DNA from: Arthrobacter sp. PsM3
GTDB taxonomy: Bacteria > Actinomycetota > Actinomycetes > Actinomycetales > Micrococcaceae
Assembly: GCF_030433895.1 (NCBI RefSeq)
Contig: NZ_JARUXE010000008.1
Span: forward strand, 82,790 to 146,789
DNA: 64,000 bases
Direction of reading: 5' to 3'
The notes under the pieces are model-generated. The model was not told where the DNA came from. It worked only from the letters and a program-made list of their open reading frames with translations, and ran no database searches. Position numbers and translations under genes: made by a program. This document shows positions 47,153 to 56,248 of this stretch, piece after piece. The stretch's first letter is position 1. Every line of letters starts with the position of its first letter.

Positions 47153-48139
47153 TTACCGCCGGTGCACTTCCACTTTAGCACCTTCAACGTCCACGGCCAG
47201 CTTCATCACACGCCAGCCCACGTCCGGCGTGTTGCCGGCGGCGAAGGCGCCGATGAACTCCACGGCGGCCTCGGCCTGGGCCGCTCCGTTGGCAAGGACA
47301 AGCACGGTGGGCCCCGCCCCGGAGACGACGGCGGCGAAGCCTGCGCGACGCAGCGCGGCGATGAGGTCCGCGCTGGGCCTCATGGCCGCGGCGCGGTAGC
47401 TCTGGTGCAGGTAATCCTCAGTGCCGGCGAGCAGGAATTCCGGCTTCCGCGTGAGGGCGTGGATCAGCAGGGCCGCCCGTCCCGAGTTCATCGCCGCGGC
47501 GTGGTGGCCCACCGAGGCGGGCAGGAGTGCACGGGCGGCCTCGGTGGACAGCTCAAAGTCCGGCACGGCGACCACGGGGATGACTGCAGGGGCAACGGCC
47601 GCGCAGGTGCTGCTGTACTGGTCACTGTCCTGCCACGACAGCGCCAGTCCGCCGAAAATCGCCGGTGCGACGTTGTCCGGGTGGCCTTCCATTTCACTGG
47701 TGAGCTGCAGGACCCAGTCCTTGTCCCGGCGCGACGCCTCCGGAACCAGGGCGTTGGCGGCGGTCACCGCGGCAACGACGGCACAGGCTGAAGAGCCCAG
47801 GCCGCGGCCATGCGGATTGACGTTGTCTGCCGTGATCCTCAGGCCCTCGTGCCGGAAACCAAGGCGGTGCAGGGCCTCCGTGATGGCCCTGACCACCAGA
47901 TGGGTGGCGTCGCGGGGCAGGGATTCGGCCCCTTCCCCGCTGAGCTCGAATTCCAGTTCCCCGCTGTCCAGGGTTTCCACCGTCAGGGTGTCGAACAACG
48001 TCAGCGCCAGGCCGAGGCTGTCATACCCGGGGCCGAGGTTCGCGCTCGTGGCCGGTACCCGGACCGTGACGAACTGCCCGGCCGGAACCGCCGGCGTGTC
48101 GGCGGCGGACTCGGCCGGGATGGTGAGGGTGGTTTCCAC
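47153..48139 (-). CDS. thrB: Homoserine kinase
   Basis: GHMP-family kinase, phosphorylates homoserine. The protein has 328 residues. VRVPATSANLGPGYDSLGLAL, the phosphate loop NPHGRGLGSSACAVVAAV, and VSGAGPTVLVLANG are the three GHMP motifs. The GTG at 48139 stands two bases after the thrC stop. Last gene of argS-lysA-hom-thrC-thrB. Confidence 0.96.
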   Translation of the reverse strand: METTLTIPAESAADTPAVPAGQFVTVRVPATSANLGPGYDSLGLALTLFDTLTVETLDSGELEFELSGEGAESLPRDATHLVVRAITEALHRLGFRHEGLRITADNVNPHGRGLGSSACAVVAAVTAANALVPEASRRDKDWVLQLTSEMEGHPDNVAPAIFGGLALSWQDSDQYSSTCAAVAPAVIPVVAVPDFELSTEAARALLPASVGHHAAAMNSGRAALLIHALTRKPEFLLAGTEDYLHQSYRAAAMRPSADLIAALRRAGFAAVVSGAGPTVLVLANGAAQAEAAVEFIGAFAAGNTPDVGWRVMKLAVDVEGAKVEVHRR

Positions 48140-48141
48140 GG

Positions 48142-49248
48142 TTACTTTTCTTCCAGTCCCAGGGCTGTGGCCACAGTGACCACGTCGTTCGAGACCTTGA
48201 CAGGCTGCACTTCGCTGCCGTCCTCGGTGCGGAGCGCCCACTGCGGATCCTTGAGGCCGTGGCCTGTGACCGTGATGACGATGGTCTTGCCGGTCGGCAC
48301 TTCGCCGGCCGCGTGCTTCTTGATCAGGCCGGCGACACCGGCGGCGGAGCCGGGTTCGACGAAGACGCCTTCGCGGGCGGACAGCCAGCGGTGGGCCGAC
48401 AGGATTTCCTCGTCGGTCACGGCCTCAATGACGCCGCCGGACTCGTCGCGCGCGGCGATGGCGGAATCCCAGGACGCCGGGTTCCCGATCCGGATGGCGG
48501 TGGCGATCGTGTCGGGTTCCGTGATCGGGTGGCCGGCGACGAACGGCGCCGCACCGGCGGCCTGGAACCCCCACATCACCGGGGTCCTGGTGGAGACTGC
48601 GGCCAGTGTGCCGGCGGTGGCGGACTCGAACGGTGCGCAGTATTCCTTGTAGCCCTTCCAGTACGCGGTGATGTTGCCGGCGTTGCCCACCGGGAGCACG
48701 TGGAAGTCGGGAGCGTCTCCGAGCCAGTCGACTACTTCGAAGGCACCGGTCTTCTGGCCCTCGATCCGGGCCGGGTTGACCGAGTTGACCAGGAACACCG
48801 GGTAGGACTCCCCCAGTTTGCGGGCGATGTCGAGGCAGTTGTCGAAGTTGCCGTCGACCTGCAGCAGGGTTGCGCCGTGCGCGATCGCCTGGCTCAGCTT
48901 GCCCATCGAGATCTTGCCTTCGGGCACCAGCACCACGCACTTCAGCCCGGCCGCAGTGGCATACGCGGCGGCGGAGGCGGAGGTGTTGCCGGTGGAGGCA
49001 CACACCACGGCCTTCGCGCCGGCGGCAACCGCCGCGGTCATGGCCATGGTCATGCCGCGGTCCTTAAAGGAGCCGGTCGGGTTCATGCCCTCGACCTTGA
49101 GGTAGACATCGCTGCCGGTGAGCGCGGACAGCTGCTGCGCGTACACAAGAGGAGTGCCGCCCTCCCCAAGGGTGATGACCTTCGTTGCCTCGGTGACAGG
49201 CAGACGTTCAGCGTATTCGCGGATGACGCCGCGCCATTGGTGAGCCAC
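48142..49248 (-). CDS. thrC: Threonine synthase
   Basis: PLP enzyme converting phosphohomoserine to threonine. The protein has 368 residues. [15 protein letters not shown] carries the PLP lysine (Lys62); [15 protein letters not shown] and [15 protein letters not shown] bind the PLP phosphate. GTG start directly after the hom stop (TAAGTG), with GGAGT inside the hom end as ribosome-binding site. Confidence 0.97.
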   Translation of the reverse strand: MAHQWRGVIREYAERLPVTEATKVITLGEGGTPLVYAQQLSALTGSDVYLKVEGMNPTGSFKDRGMTMAMTAAVAAGAKAVVCASTGNTSASAAAYATAAGLKCVVLVPEGKISMGKLSQAIAHGATLLQVDGNFDNCLDIARKLGESYPVFLVNSVNPARIEGQKTGAFEVVDWLGDAPDFHVLPVGNAGNITAYWKGYKEYCAPFESATAGTLAAVSTRTPVMWGFQAAGAAPFVAGHPITEPDTIATAIRIGNPASWDSAIAARDESGGVIEAVTDEEILSAHRWLSAREGVFVEPGSAAGVAGLIKKHAAGEVPTGKTIVITVTGHGLKDPQWALRTEDGSEVQPVKVSNDVVTVATALGLEEK

Positions 49249-50607
49249 TTAGACTCCTTCTACCCGCAGTACGGATGTAACGGAATTGATGACGTCCAGG
49301 CCCTTGACGGCCTCGACGGTGGCTGCCAGTGCAGCCTCGCTTGCGCGGTGGGTCACGATCCGAAGCTCCGCCGATTCAACCTTCGAATCCGCGTCGCGGT
49401 GGATCGTCTGCCGCATGATTTCAATGGAGACGCCGTGCTCGGCGAAGAGCTGGGCAATCCTTGCCAGCACACCGGGCTGGTCGGCGACGTCGAGGCCGAT
49501 GTAGTAGCTGGTCACGGCGGCGGTGACGGGCAGTGCCGTGACCTGTCCGGTGGTGGTCTCGGCACGGCCGGGGCCGCCGAGGACGATGCTGCGGGCCGCG
49601 GAGACGAGATCGCCCATCACGGCCGACGCCGTCGGCTTGCCGCCGGCGCCCTGGCCGTAGAACATCAGCTCGCCGGCGTTCTCGGCCTCGATGAAGACGG
49701 CGTTGAACGCGCCGCGCACGGCAGCGAGCGGGTGTTCGCGCGGCAGCAGCGTGGGGTGCACGCGGACGGAGACACCGGTAGCCCCGTTGGCGCCTGTTTC
49801 TGTGCCTGTTTCCGTGCCTGTTCTTGTGCCTTCGGCCCCCAGCTTCTCGGCGATTGCCAGCAGCTTGATGACAAATCCGGCGTCCTTCGCCGCGGCGATG
49901 TCCGCGGCCGTGACGTTGCTGATGCCTTCGCAGTACACGTCATCCAGGGAAAACCGGGTGTGGAAGGACAGCGAGGCCAGGATCGCGGCCTTGGAGGCGG
50001 CGTCGTAGCCCTCGACGTCGGCGGTGGGGTCAGCTTCCGCATAACCGAGGCGCTGGGCCTCCGCCAGCGCGTCGGAGAACTGCGCCCCGGTGGAGTCCAT
50101 CTGGTCCAGGATGAAGTTGGTCGTTCCGTTGACGATGCCAAGGACCCGGGTGATCCGGTCGCCGGAGAGGCTGTCCCGGATGGGCCGCAGAATGGGGATC
50201 GCACCGGCGACGGCGGCCTCGTAGGACAACTGCACACCGGCCTTGTCCGCTTCCTCATGCAGGGTCGGGCCGTCCTTGGCAACGAGTGCCTTGTTTCCGG
50301 TGACGACGCAGGCGCCGTTCTGCATGGCCGTCAGGATCAGGGTCCGGGCGGGTTCGATCCCGCCCATCAGCTCGATCACCAGGTCGGCGTCCTTGATCAG
50401 GGTTTCGGCGTCGGTGGTGAACAGCCCGCGGGGCAGCTCGACCTCCCGGGGGGCGTCGAGGTTGCGCACGGCGATGCCGGCCAGTTCCAGGCGGGCCCCG
50501 GCGCGCGAGGCCAGCATGTCGGCGTCGTCGATGAGAATCCGCGCAACCTGGGCCCCGACGTTGCCACAGCCCAGCAGGGCTACTTTCAGGGTTCGCAATT
50601 TAGTCAT
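49249..50607 (-). CDS. hom: Homoserine dehydrogenase with ACT domain
   Basis: Reduces aspartate semialdehyde to homoserine. The protein has 452 residues. VALLGCGNVGAQVARIL binds NAD(P); NKALVAKDGPTL, GAIPILRPIRDSL and GIVNGTTNFILDQM are catalytic regions; the C-terminal ACT domain begins near IGLDVADQPGVLARIAQLF and gives threonine feedback. Odd: a TG-TETG repeat (GTRTGTETGTETGANG) from a 12-bp DNA repeat is inserted near residue 270. ATG directly follows the lysA TGA. Confidence 0.97.
   Translation of the reverse strand: MTKLRTLKVALLGCGNVGAQVARILIDDADMLASRAGARLELAGIAVRNLDAPREVELPRGLFTTDAETLIKDADLVIELMGGIEPARTLILTAMQNGACVVTGNKALVAKDGPTLHEEADKAGVQLSYEAAVAGAIPILRPIRDSLSGDRITRVLGIVNGTTNFILDQMDSTGAQFSDALAEAQRLGYAEADPTADVEGYDAASKAAILASLSFHTRFSLDDVYCEGISNVTAADIAAAKDAGFVIKLLAIAEKLGAEGTRTGTETGTETGANGATGVSVRVHPTLLPREHPLAAVRGAFNAVFIEAENAGELMFYGQGAGGKPTASAVMGDLVSAARSIVLGGPGRAETTTGQVTALPVTAAVTSYYIGLDVADQPGVLARIAQLFAEHGVSIEIMRQTIHRDADSKVESAELRIVTHRASEAALAATVEAVKGLDVINSVTSVLRVEGV
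49796..49832. repeat. 12-bp microrepeat inside hom
   Basis: Three imperfect units of about GTTTCTGTGCCT encode repeated Thr-Gly-Thr-Glu on the minus strand. It is in frame and therefore expands or contracts the loop by whole residues. Confidence 0.75.
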
Positions 50608-52092
50608 TCAGACTCCCATGTCGCGGTTGAGCAGATCTTCTTCGGTTTCCCCGCGGACTATCAGCCGGGCAGATCCGTCGCGCACAGCGACAACGCCCGG
50701 CCGGGCCAGATAGTTGTAGTTGCTTGACAGGGCCCAGCAGTAGGCGCCGGTACCCGGTACAGCGAGCAGATCACCGGCTGCCACGTCCTTGGGCAGATAT
50801 ACATCTCTAACAACTATGTCGCCGCTCTCGCAATGTTTGCCCACCACTCGGGACAGCTGCGCGGCTTCGTCCGAGGTCCGGGAGGCCAGAATGGCCGAGT
50901 AATCCGCGTCGTACAGCACCGGGCGCGGGTTATCGCTCATCCCGCCGTCCACCGACACATACCGGCGCGGGTACGTAACGTTTTCCGCGGCCGTTCCGGC
51001 AGTTTCCTGAGCGTCCACGGCGGGCGCGTCCACCCGGACGGTCTTGAGCGTGCCCACTTCATAGAGCGTGAATGTGGTGCTTCCGACGATTGCGCGGCCC
51101 GGTTCGATCGAAATCCGCGGGGCGGAGATGCCAAGCTCGGCGCATTTGGAGCGGACGACGGCGGCCATTGCCCGGGCGATTTCGGCTGCGGGGCGCGGGG
51201 TGTCCACGGGTGTGTAGGCGATGCCGTAGCCGCCGCCGAGGTCGAGTTCAGGGAGCACGATCGAGTACTTGGACTGCATTGCGGCGAGGAAGTCCAGCAG
51301 CTTTTCCGCTGCGAGGGCGAAGCCGTCCGGCTCGAAGATCTGCGAGCCGATGTGGCAGTGCAGGCCGAGCAGGTCGATGCTGGCGTAGCCCGACGCGGCG
51401 GCCACGGCTTCCTCGGCCGCTGACAGCCCGGCCTGCTCGGTGGAGTCCCCGGCCAAGGAGAGGCCGAACTTCTGGTCCTCGTGGGCCGTGGCGATGAATT
51501 CGTGGGTGTGGGCGTGCACGCCGGGGGTCAGCCGCAGCATGACCCTGGCGGTTTCGCCGCGGGCGCCGGCGATCCTGGCGACGCGATCCAGTTCGGCCAG
51601 GCTGTCCACCACGATCCTGCCCAGCTGCATGTCGAGGGCGCGGTGGATCTCGCCGTCGGACTTGTTGTTGCCGTGGAGCGCCACGTCGGCGCCGGGGATC
51701 CCGGCGCGGGCGGCGACGGCGAGTTCCCCGCCGGAGGCCGTGTCCAGCCGCAGCCCCTCCTCCTCCACCCAGCGGACCACAGAGGTGCACAGGAAGGACT
51801 TGCCGGCGTAGTACACGTCCACTCCCCCGCAGATGTCGGCGAAGGCGTCGTTGAAGGCGTCGGAAAAGGCGCGGGCCCGGACCCGGAAGTCGGTCTCGCT
51901 CATGACAAACAGGGGCGTGCCGAACTGGCGCTGGAGTTCGCTGACGGGGATGCCGTCAATGGCGAGTTCGCCGGCGTCGTTCCGGGCGACACCGCCGGCC
52001 CACAGCGGCTCGTGCAGGGCGTTGAGGTCGGCGGGGACCTGCAGCCATTCCGGCGCGAGCGGGGAGGCTGCGGTGGACGGGTTGGTGGTCAT
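50608..52092 (-). CDS. lysA: Diaminopimelate decarboxylase
   Basis: PLP-dependent final enzyme of lysine synthesis. The protein has 494 residues. VYYAGKSFLCTSVVRWV carries the PLP lysine; VALHGNNKSDGEI, GLHCHIGSQIFE, LDLGGGYGIAY and ISIEPGRAIVG follow in order, with SVDGGMSDNPRPVLYDADY near the C-terminus. It starts five bases after the argS stop. The argS-lysA pairing is widespread in high-GC Gram-positives and responds to lysine/arginine in Corynebacterium. Confidence 0.97.
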   Translation of the reverse strand: MTTNPSTAASPLAPEWLQVPADLNALHEPLWAGGVARNDAGELAIDGIPVSELQRQFGTPLFVMSETDFRVRARAFSDAFNDAFADICGGVDVYYAGKSFLCTSVVRWVEEEGLRLDTASGGELAVAARAGIPGADVALHGNNKSDGEIHRALDMQLGRIVVDSLAELDRVARIAGARGETARVMLRLTPGVHAHTHEFIATAHEDQKFGLSLAGDSTEQAGLSAAEEAVAAASGYASIDLLGLHCHIGSQIFEPDGFALAAEKLLDFLAAMQSKYSIVLPELDLGGGYGIAYTPVDTPRPAAEIARAMAAVVRSKCAELGISAPRISIEPGRAIVGSTTFTLYEVGTLKTVRVDAPAVDAQETAGTAAENVTYPRRYVSVDGGMSDNPRPVLYDADYSAILASRTSDEAAQLSRVVGKHCESGDIVVRDVYLPKDVAAGDLLAVPGTGAYCWALSSNYNYLARPGVVAVRDGSARLIVRGETEEDLLNRDMGV

Positions 52093-52097
52093 GGCGG

Positions 52098-53762
52098 TTA
52101 CATCCGTTCCGGCGCCGAGACGCCCAGCAGTTCCAGTCCGTTGGCCAGCACCTGGCTCGTGGCGTCGTTGAGCCACAGCCGGGTGCGGTTGAGATCGGTA
52201 ATCGGCTCCTCACCCAGCGGGGCCACCCGGCAGGCGTCGTACCAGCGGTGGTAGGCGCCGGCGATGACCTCCAGATGGCGGGCCACGCGGTGCGGCTCGC
52301 GCAGTTCGGCGGCCCGGGCCACGACCGAGGGGTAGCTGCCAAGGTGCGAGAGCAGCTCGTTCTCGGTGGCGTGCTCCAGCAGGGACGCCTCGAAGCAGTC
52401 TTTGCCGTCCACACGGCGCTGCACGCCGGCGGCGACGGCGTTGCGGGCCGCACCGCGGGACCGGGCATGCGCGTACTGGACGTAGAACACCGGGTTCTCG
52501 TTGCTGTGCTTCTTCAGCAGCTCCGGGTCCAGGGTCAGCGGCGAATCGGCCGGGAAACGCGCCAGCGAATAGCGGACGGCGTCCTTGCCGAGCCAGGAGA
52601 TGAGGTCCTTGAGCTCGATGATGTTGCCCGCGCGCTTGGAGAGCTTGGCGCCGTTGACGGACACCAGCTGGCCGATCAGGACCTCGATGTTGACCTCGGG
52701 ATCGTCCCCGGCGGCGGCGGCGATGGCCTTGAGCCGGTTGATGTAGCCGTGGTGGTCGGCGCCGAGCAGGTAGATCTTCTCGGTGTAGCCGCGGTCCTTT
52801 TTGGACAGGTAGTAGGCGGCATCGGCCGCGAAATACGTCGGTTCGCCGTTCGCGCGGATCATCACGCGGTCCTTGTCGTCGCCGAAGTCCGTGGTGCGCA
52901 GCCAGACGGCCCCGCCGTCGTCGTAGACGTGGCCCTGTTCCCGGAGCCGCGCGACGGCGTCCTCGATCGCGCCGGCGTCGTGGAGTTCCTGCTCGGAGAA
53001 GTAGACGTCGAATTCGACGCCGAACTCGGCCAGGGTGCATTTGATGTCGTGCAGCTGGGCCTTGTAAGCCGCGCCGCGGATCACCGGCAGCGCGGCGACG
53101 TCGGTGAGTTCGCGGACGTCCGGGTGCTGGGTCAGCACCTCGTGGCCAAGATCGGCGATGTATTCGCCCGGGTACCCGCCTTCGGGCACACCGCGGCCGT
53201 GCAGCCGGGAAAGCACGGAGTTGGCGAAGACGTTCATCTGCGACCCGGCGTCATTGATGTAGTACTCGGCCGTGACGTCCGCGCCGGAGGCCCGCAGGAC
53301 GCGGGCGATCGCGTCGCCCAGGGCGGCCCAGCGGGTGTGGCCGATGTGCAGCGGGCCGGTGGGGTTGGCGGAGACGAACTCCATGTTGACCGTGTGGCCT
53401 GCGAGCGCGGTGTTGGTGCCGTAGTCCGGCCCCGCTTCGACGATGGCCTTGGCCAGGGCGCCGGCGGCTGCCGCGTCAACGGTGATGTTCAGGAACCCCG
53501 GTCCGGCGATGTCGACGGCGGACACCCCGTCGATGGACTTCAGCCGGGCGCTCAAGACCGAGGCGAACTCCCGCGGGTTGGTGCCCGCTTTCTTGCCCAG
53601 CTGAAGGGCGATGTTGGTGGCCCAGTCGCCGTGCTCCCGGTTCTTCGGACGCTCCACGCGCACCTCATCCGGGACGTCGGATGCGGAAAGCCCGATTTCA
53701 CCGGCGGCGACGGCGTCCTTCAGGCAGGCGGAAATGGCGAGGGAGAGTTCTTCAGGGGTCAC
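52098..53762 (-). CDS. argS: Arginyl-tRNA synthetase
   Basis: Class I synthetase, 554 residues. The N-terminal Add-1 domain precedes the HIGH signature ANPTGPLHIGHTRWAALGD; YINDAGSQMNVFANSVL and LLGADHHGYINRLKAIA are typical. KLSKRAGN is the KMSKS equivalent. The GTG at 53762 follows TAGGCT by six bases (leaderless). It is divergent from the tRNA-Arg(CCG) gene 148 bases away, so enzyme and substrate tRNA are neighbours. Confidence 0.97.
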   Translation of the reverse strand: MTPEELSLAISACLKDAVAAGEIGLSASDVPDEVRVERPKNREHGDWATNIALQLGKKAGTNPREFASVLSARLKSIDGVSAVDIAGPGFLNITVDAAAAGALAKAIVEAGPDYGTNTALAGHTVNMEFVSANPTGPLHIGHTRWAALGDAIARVLRASGADVTAEYYINDAGSQMNVFANSVLSRLHGRGVPEGGYPGEYIADLGHEVLTQHPDVRELTDVAALPVIRGAAYKAQLHDIKCTLAEFGVEFDVYFSEQELHDAGAIEDAVARLREQGHVYDDGGAVWLRTTDFGDDKDRVMIRANGEPTYFAADAAYYLSKKDRGYTEKIYLLGADHHGYINRLKAIAAAAGDDPEVNIEVLIGQLVSVNGAKLSKRAGNIIELKDLISWLGKDAVRYSLARFPADSPLTLDPELLKKHSNENPVFYVQYAHARSRGAARNAVAAGVQRRVDGKDCFEASLLEHATENELLSHLGSYPSVVARAAELREPHRVARHLEVIAGAYHRWYDACRVAPLGEEPITDLNRTRLWLNDATSQVLANGLELLGVSAPERM

Positions 53763-53768
53763 GGTTCC

Positions 53769-53774
53769 AGCCTA
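53769..53774 (-). promoter_or_regulatory. -10 hexamer of the argS operon, leaderless start
   Basis: TAGGCT, six bases (GGAACC), then GTG at 53762 on the minus strand. Confidence 0.55.
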
Positions 53775-53866
53775 CCGGTGGCCCGCAGTGTGGCGGAATC
53801 TGGCGTCCGGCATGACAGGAGGGCCCGGGCTGGGCGCCGATTTTCCCTTGGAGCCCACCTTCCTGC

Positions 53867-53872
53867 TAAGCT
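53867..53872 (+). promoter_or_regulatory. Possible -10 of the tRNA-Arg gene
   Basis: TAAGCT 38 bases before the mature tRNA 5' end; a leader of about 30 bases would be removed by RNase P. The -35 is not clear. Confidence 0.4.
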
Positions 53873-53909
53873 CTAGGACGTCCCGCCGGTAACGGCAGGA
53901 ACCCTGACT

Positions 53910-53982
53910 GCCCTCGTAGCTCAGGGGATAGAGCGTCTGCCTCCGGAGCAGAAGGTCGTTGGTTCGATTCCAATCGAGGGCA
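53910..53982 (+). tRNA. tRNA-Arg, anticodon CCG
   Basis: 73 bases fold to a full cloverleaf. Acceptor GCCCTCG (53910-53916) pairs with CGAGGGC (53975-53981), discriminator A. The D arm has GCTCAGGGGATAGAGC, the anticodon arm TCTGC-CTCCGGA-GCAGA gives anticodon CCG (reads CGG), and the T arm contains GGTTCGATTCC. CCA is not encoded. A hairpin terminator follows. Confidence 0.97.
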
Positions 53983-53987
53983 CAACC

Positions 53988-54020
53988 AAACCCCGCCGTT
54001 TCATTGAAACGGCGGGGTTT
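53988..54020 (+). terminator. Intrinsic terminator after tRNA-Arg
   Basis: Stem AAACCCCGCCGTTT / AAACGGCGGGGTTT, 14 bp and perfect, loop of five bases, then CTTGCTTTCT. It also faces the 3' end of the CDF gene on the other strand. Confidence 0.88.
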
Positions 54021-54052
54021 CTTGCTTTCTGGATGCCGGCCCGGCTTTGCGT

Positions 54053-55030
54053 CTAGCTGCCGGCGCGGCTTTCCGCGGGAGCAATGCTCAAGGCGGCCTC
54101 GTCCGGGGTTGCCAGGGTCAGCACGGCCTCCTCCACTGTTTCGCGGTCCTCCAGCTCGCGCTCTATCCGTCGCAGGGTCACCGCCACTTCGTGCTCCGGG
54201 TGGTCCCCCTGCAGGTCCACCGCCGCGACGAGGTACAACTTGCGGGGGCCGACAAACTCCAGGTGCAGGTAGGTGAGCCGGGCGATGTCCGGGTGCTCCA
54301 GCACCCGAAGAGCCATGGAGCGTTCGATGTCCGGGGTCACACCCTGGCCCACCAGGAACCGCCGGTTGCGGTCGATCAGTACGACGGCGACGGCAGCCAG
54401 CAGAACGCCGACAACGATCGACCCCACCGCATCCGGCAGCGGGGAACCCGTGACCTGGTGCAGGAAAACGCCCCCAAAGGCCACTACCAGGCCGACCAGC
54501 GCCGCGGCGTCCTCCGCGAAGACGGCGCGCAGGGTGGGATCTGAGCTGATCAGGACCTGCTCCAGGGTGTGGCGTTCGAGCTCGTGCGCCGCCTTCCTGG
54601 TCTGGCGGAAGGCCTGGGTGAAGGAGATGCCCTCGAAGACGAAGGCCACGGCCAGGACCAGGTAGGCCACCTCGAAGTCCGCCGCAGGCTCCGGCGCGAT
54701 GATCTGCTGGATGCCGTGCATGATGGACACCACGGCGCCGGCGGTGAAGAGCCCGAATGCCGCAAACATCGACCAGACGTAAGCTTCCCGGCCGTAGCCC
54801 ATGGGATGGCTCTTGTCCCGCGGCTTGACCGATCGCCGTTCCGCGAAGAACAAGAACACCTGATTTCCGGTGTCCGCCCAGGAGTGCGCTGCCTCTGCCG
54901 TCATTGAGGCCGATCCGGTGAGGACCGCGGCCACGGACTTCGCGGCAGCGACGAGGATATTCGCCACAAAGGCGATGATGACCGTCAGCAGGGTCGAGCT
55001 TGATTCTTTTCGCTTCTCGGTGTGCGCCAT
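54053..55030 (-). CDS. Cation diffusion facilitator (CDF) family transporter
   Basis: A 325-residue metal/H+ antiporter, probably for Zn2+ or Mn2+/Fe2+. Six membrane helices at about 15-33, 37-55, 78-100, 110-128, 155-180 and 186-203; SMTAEAAHSWADTGNQVFLF and EDAAALVGLVVAFGGVFL carry the metal site (here with H and D on helix 2, E and D on helix 5). The C-terminal domain after residue 210 is the cytoplasmic ferredoxin-like fold. The ATG at 55030 follows TACGGT by six bases. Confidence 0.88.
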   Translation of the reverse strand: MAHTEKRKESSSTLLTVIIAFVANILVAAAKSVAAVLTGSASMTAEAAHSWADTGNQVFLFFAERRSVKPRDKSHPMGYGREAYVWSMFAAFGLFTAGAVVSIMHGIQQIIAPEPAADFEVAYLVLAVAFVFEGISFTQAFRQTRKAAHELERHTLEQVLISSDPTLRAVFAEDAAALVGLVVAFGGVFLHQVTGSPLPDAVGSIVVGVLLAAVAVVLIDRNRRFLVGQGVTPDIERSMALRVLEHPDIARLTYLHLEFVGPRKLYLVAAVDLQGDHPEHEVAVTLRRIERELEDRETVEEAVLTLATPDEAALSIAPAESRAGS

Positions 55031-55036
55031 GGGCCT

Positions 55037-55042
55037 ACCGTA
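55037..55042 (-). promoter_or_regulatory. -10 hexamer of the CDF gene, leaderless start
   Basis: TACGGT, six bases (AGGCCC), then ATG at 55030 on the minus strand. Confidence 0.5.
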
Positions 55043-55105
55043 TCCAATGGGCAGCATCCGCCGTGCTCCCTACGCCCGCCCCTGCCAATTGTCGGCGCCC
55101 CCTCG

Positions 55106-55111
55106 TAGGCT
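55106..55111 (+). promoter_or_regulatory. -10 hexamer of the protealysin-emfourin operon
   Basis: TAGGCT about 30 bases before ATG 55143. AAAGGGG at 55130-55136 is a good Shine-Dalgarno, so this transcript has a leader. Confidence 0.45.
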
Positions 55112-55142
55112 GTCCACATCGGCAGAAGCAAAGGGGTCTCAC

Positions 55143-56201
55143 ATGCACTGTTCCATCATCCCTCCGTACCTGCTCCGTCGCCTGGCAGCCCAGCGCGAAC
55201 CGGAGCTCTCCGAGGCGGCCCGGGCGGCGAAGCAAGCCCTGCGGCACGTTCCGGGCTTCCATGCCTCCCGGGCCCTGCCCGGTCCAGGCAGCCACCCCGG
55301 CCTGCGGGAGCTCAAGCCGTCCCCGCCGGAGCGCACGGTGTTCGACGCCAAATTCACCGAGCAGCTACCCGGCAGTGTGGTCCGCAAGGAAGGGGAACCA
55401 CCTACCGGAGACCCCGCCGCCGATGAGGCCTACGACGGGCTGGGGCACACCCACCGCCTCTACGCCGAGGCTTTCGGGCGGAACTCGATCGACGGCAACG
55501 GCCTCCACCTCGATGCCACGGTGCATTACGGCCGCCTGTACGACAACGCCTTCTGGGACGGCCAGCAGATGGTCTTCGGCGACGGCGACGGCCAGGTCTT
55601 CCAGCGGTTCACGAAATCGCTGAGCGTGATCGGCCACGAGCTGGCCCACGGCGTCACCCAGTATTCGGCAGCGCTGGTCTACCGCAACCAGGCCGGCGCG
55701 CTGAACGAATCGATGTCCGATGTGTTCGGGGCGCTCGTTGAGCAGTTTGTCCGGCAGCAGACGGCGGCGCAGGCCAGCTGGCTGATCGGCGAGGGTCTCT
55801 TCACGAACCAGGTCCAGGGGACCGCTCTGCGTTCCATGAAGGCTCCGGGGACGGCGTACGACGACGACGTGCTCGGCAAGGACCCACAGCCGGACTCCAT
55901 GGACGGCTATGTGCACACGAGCGCCGACAGCGGCGGGGTGCACCTGAACTCCGGCATACCCAACCGGGCGTTCTGCCTCGTTGCCACGGACCTCGGCGGC
56001 AATGCGTGGGACGCGCCGGGGCGGATCTGGTACGAGACGCTGACGGGGGGCACGCTGTCCCCGACCGCCACCTTCGGGGCGTTCGCCAAGGCCACGGCCG
56101 CGGCCGCCGGGGAGCTCTTCGGGGCTGATTCCAAAGAGCATGACGCCGTGCGGTCCGCGTGGGAAACTGTGAAGGTAAAGTTCCCGGGAGCACGGCGATA
56201 G
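55143..56201 (+). CDS. Protealysin-like M4 metalloprotease
   Basis: A 352-residue thermolysin-family protease of the protealysin subgroup. There is no signal peptide; MHCSIIPPYLLRRLA is the short propeptide with the PPYLL motif typical of protealysins. SVIGHELAHGVTQY gives the HExxH zinc motif (His165, His169, Glu166), ALNESMSDVFG supplies the third ligand (Glu189) and DSGGVHLNSGIPN the catalytic His267. All are intact. Protealysins act inside the producing or host cell. The inhibitor gene follows after 43 bases. Confidence 0.92.
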   Translation: MHCSIIPPYLLRRLAAQREPELSEAARAAKQALRHVPGFHASRALPGPGSHPGLRELKPSPPERTVFDAKFTEQLPGSVVRKEGEPPTGDPAADEAYDGLGHTHRLYAEAFGRNSIDGNGLHLDATVHYGRLYDNAFWDGQQMVFGDGDGQVFQRFTKSLSVIGHELAHGVTQYSAALVYRNQAGALNESMSDVFGALVEQFVRQQTAAQASWLIGEGLFTNQVQGTALRSMKAPGTAYDDDVLGKDPQPDSMDGYVHTSADSGGVHLNSGIPNRAFCLVATDLGGNAWDAPGRIWYETLTGGTLSPTATFGAFAKATAAAAGELFGADSKEHDAVRSAWETVKVKFPGARR

Positions 56202-56210
56202 GCCAAGCTC

Positions 56211-56231
56211 ATGAAGATCCGAGCCCCATGA
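56211..56231 (+). CDS. Six-codon minicistron 1 upstream of emfourin
   Basis: ATG AAG ATC CGA GCC CCA TGA. AGG at 56201 is the only ribosome-binding candidate. Stop overlaps the next ATG. Probably not a functional peptide. Confidence 0.4.
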   Translation: MKIRAP

Positions 56232-56248
56232 AGATCGCAGTCTCATGA
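56228..56248 (+). CDS. Six-codon minicistron 2 upstream of emfourin
   Basis: ATG AAG ATC GCA GTC TCA TGA. No Shine-Dalgarno; its stop overlaps the inhibitor ATG at 56245. Its only plausible role is coupling. Confidence 0.4.
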   Translation: MKIAVS

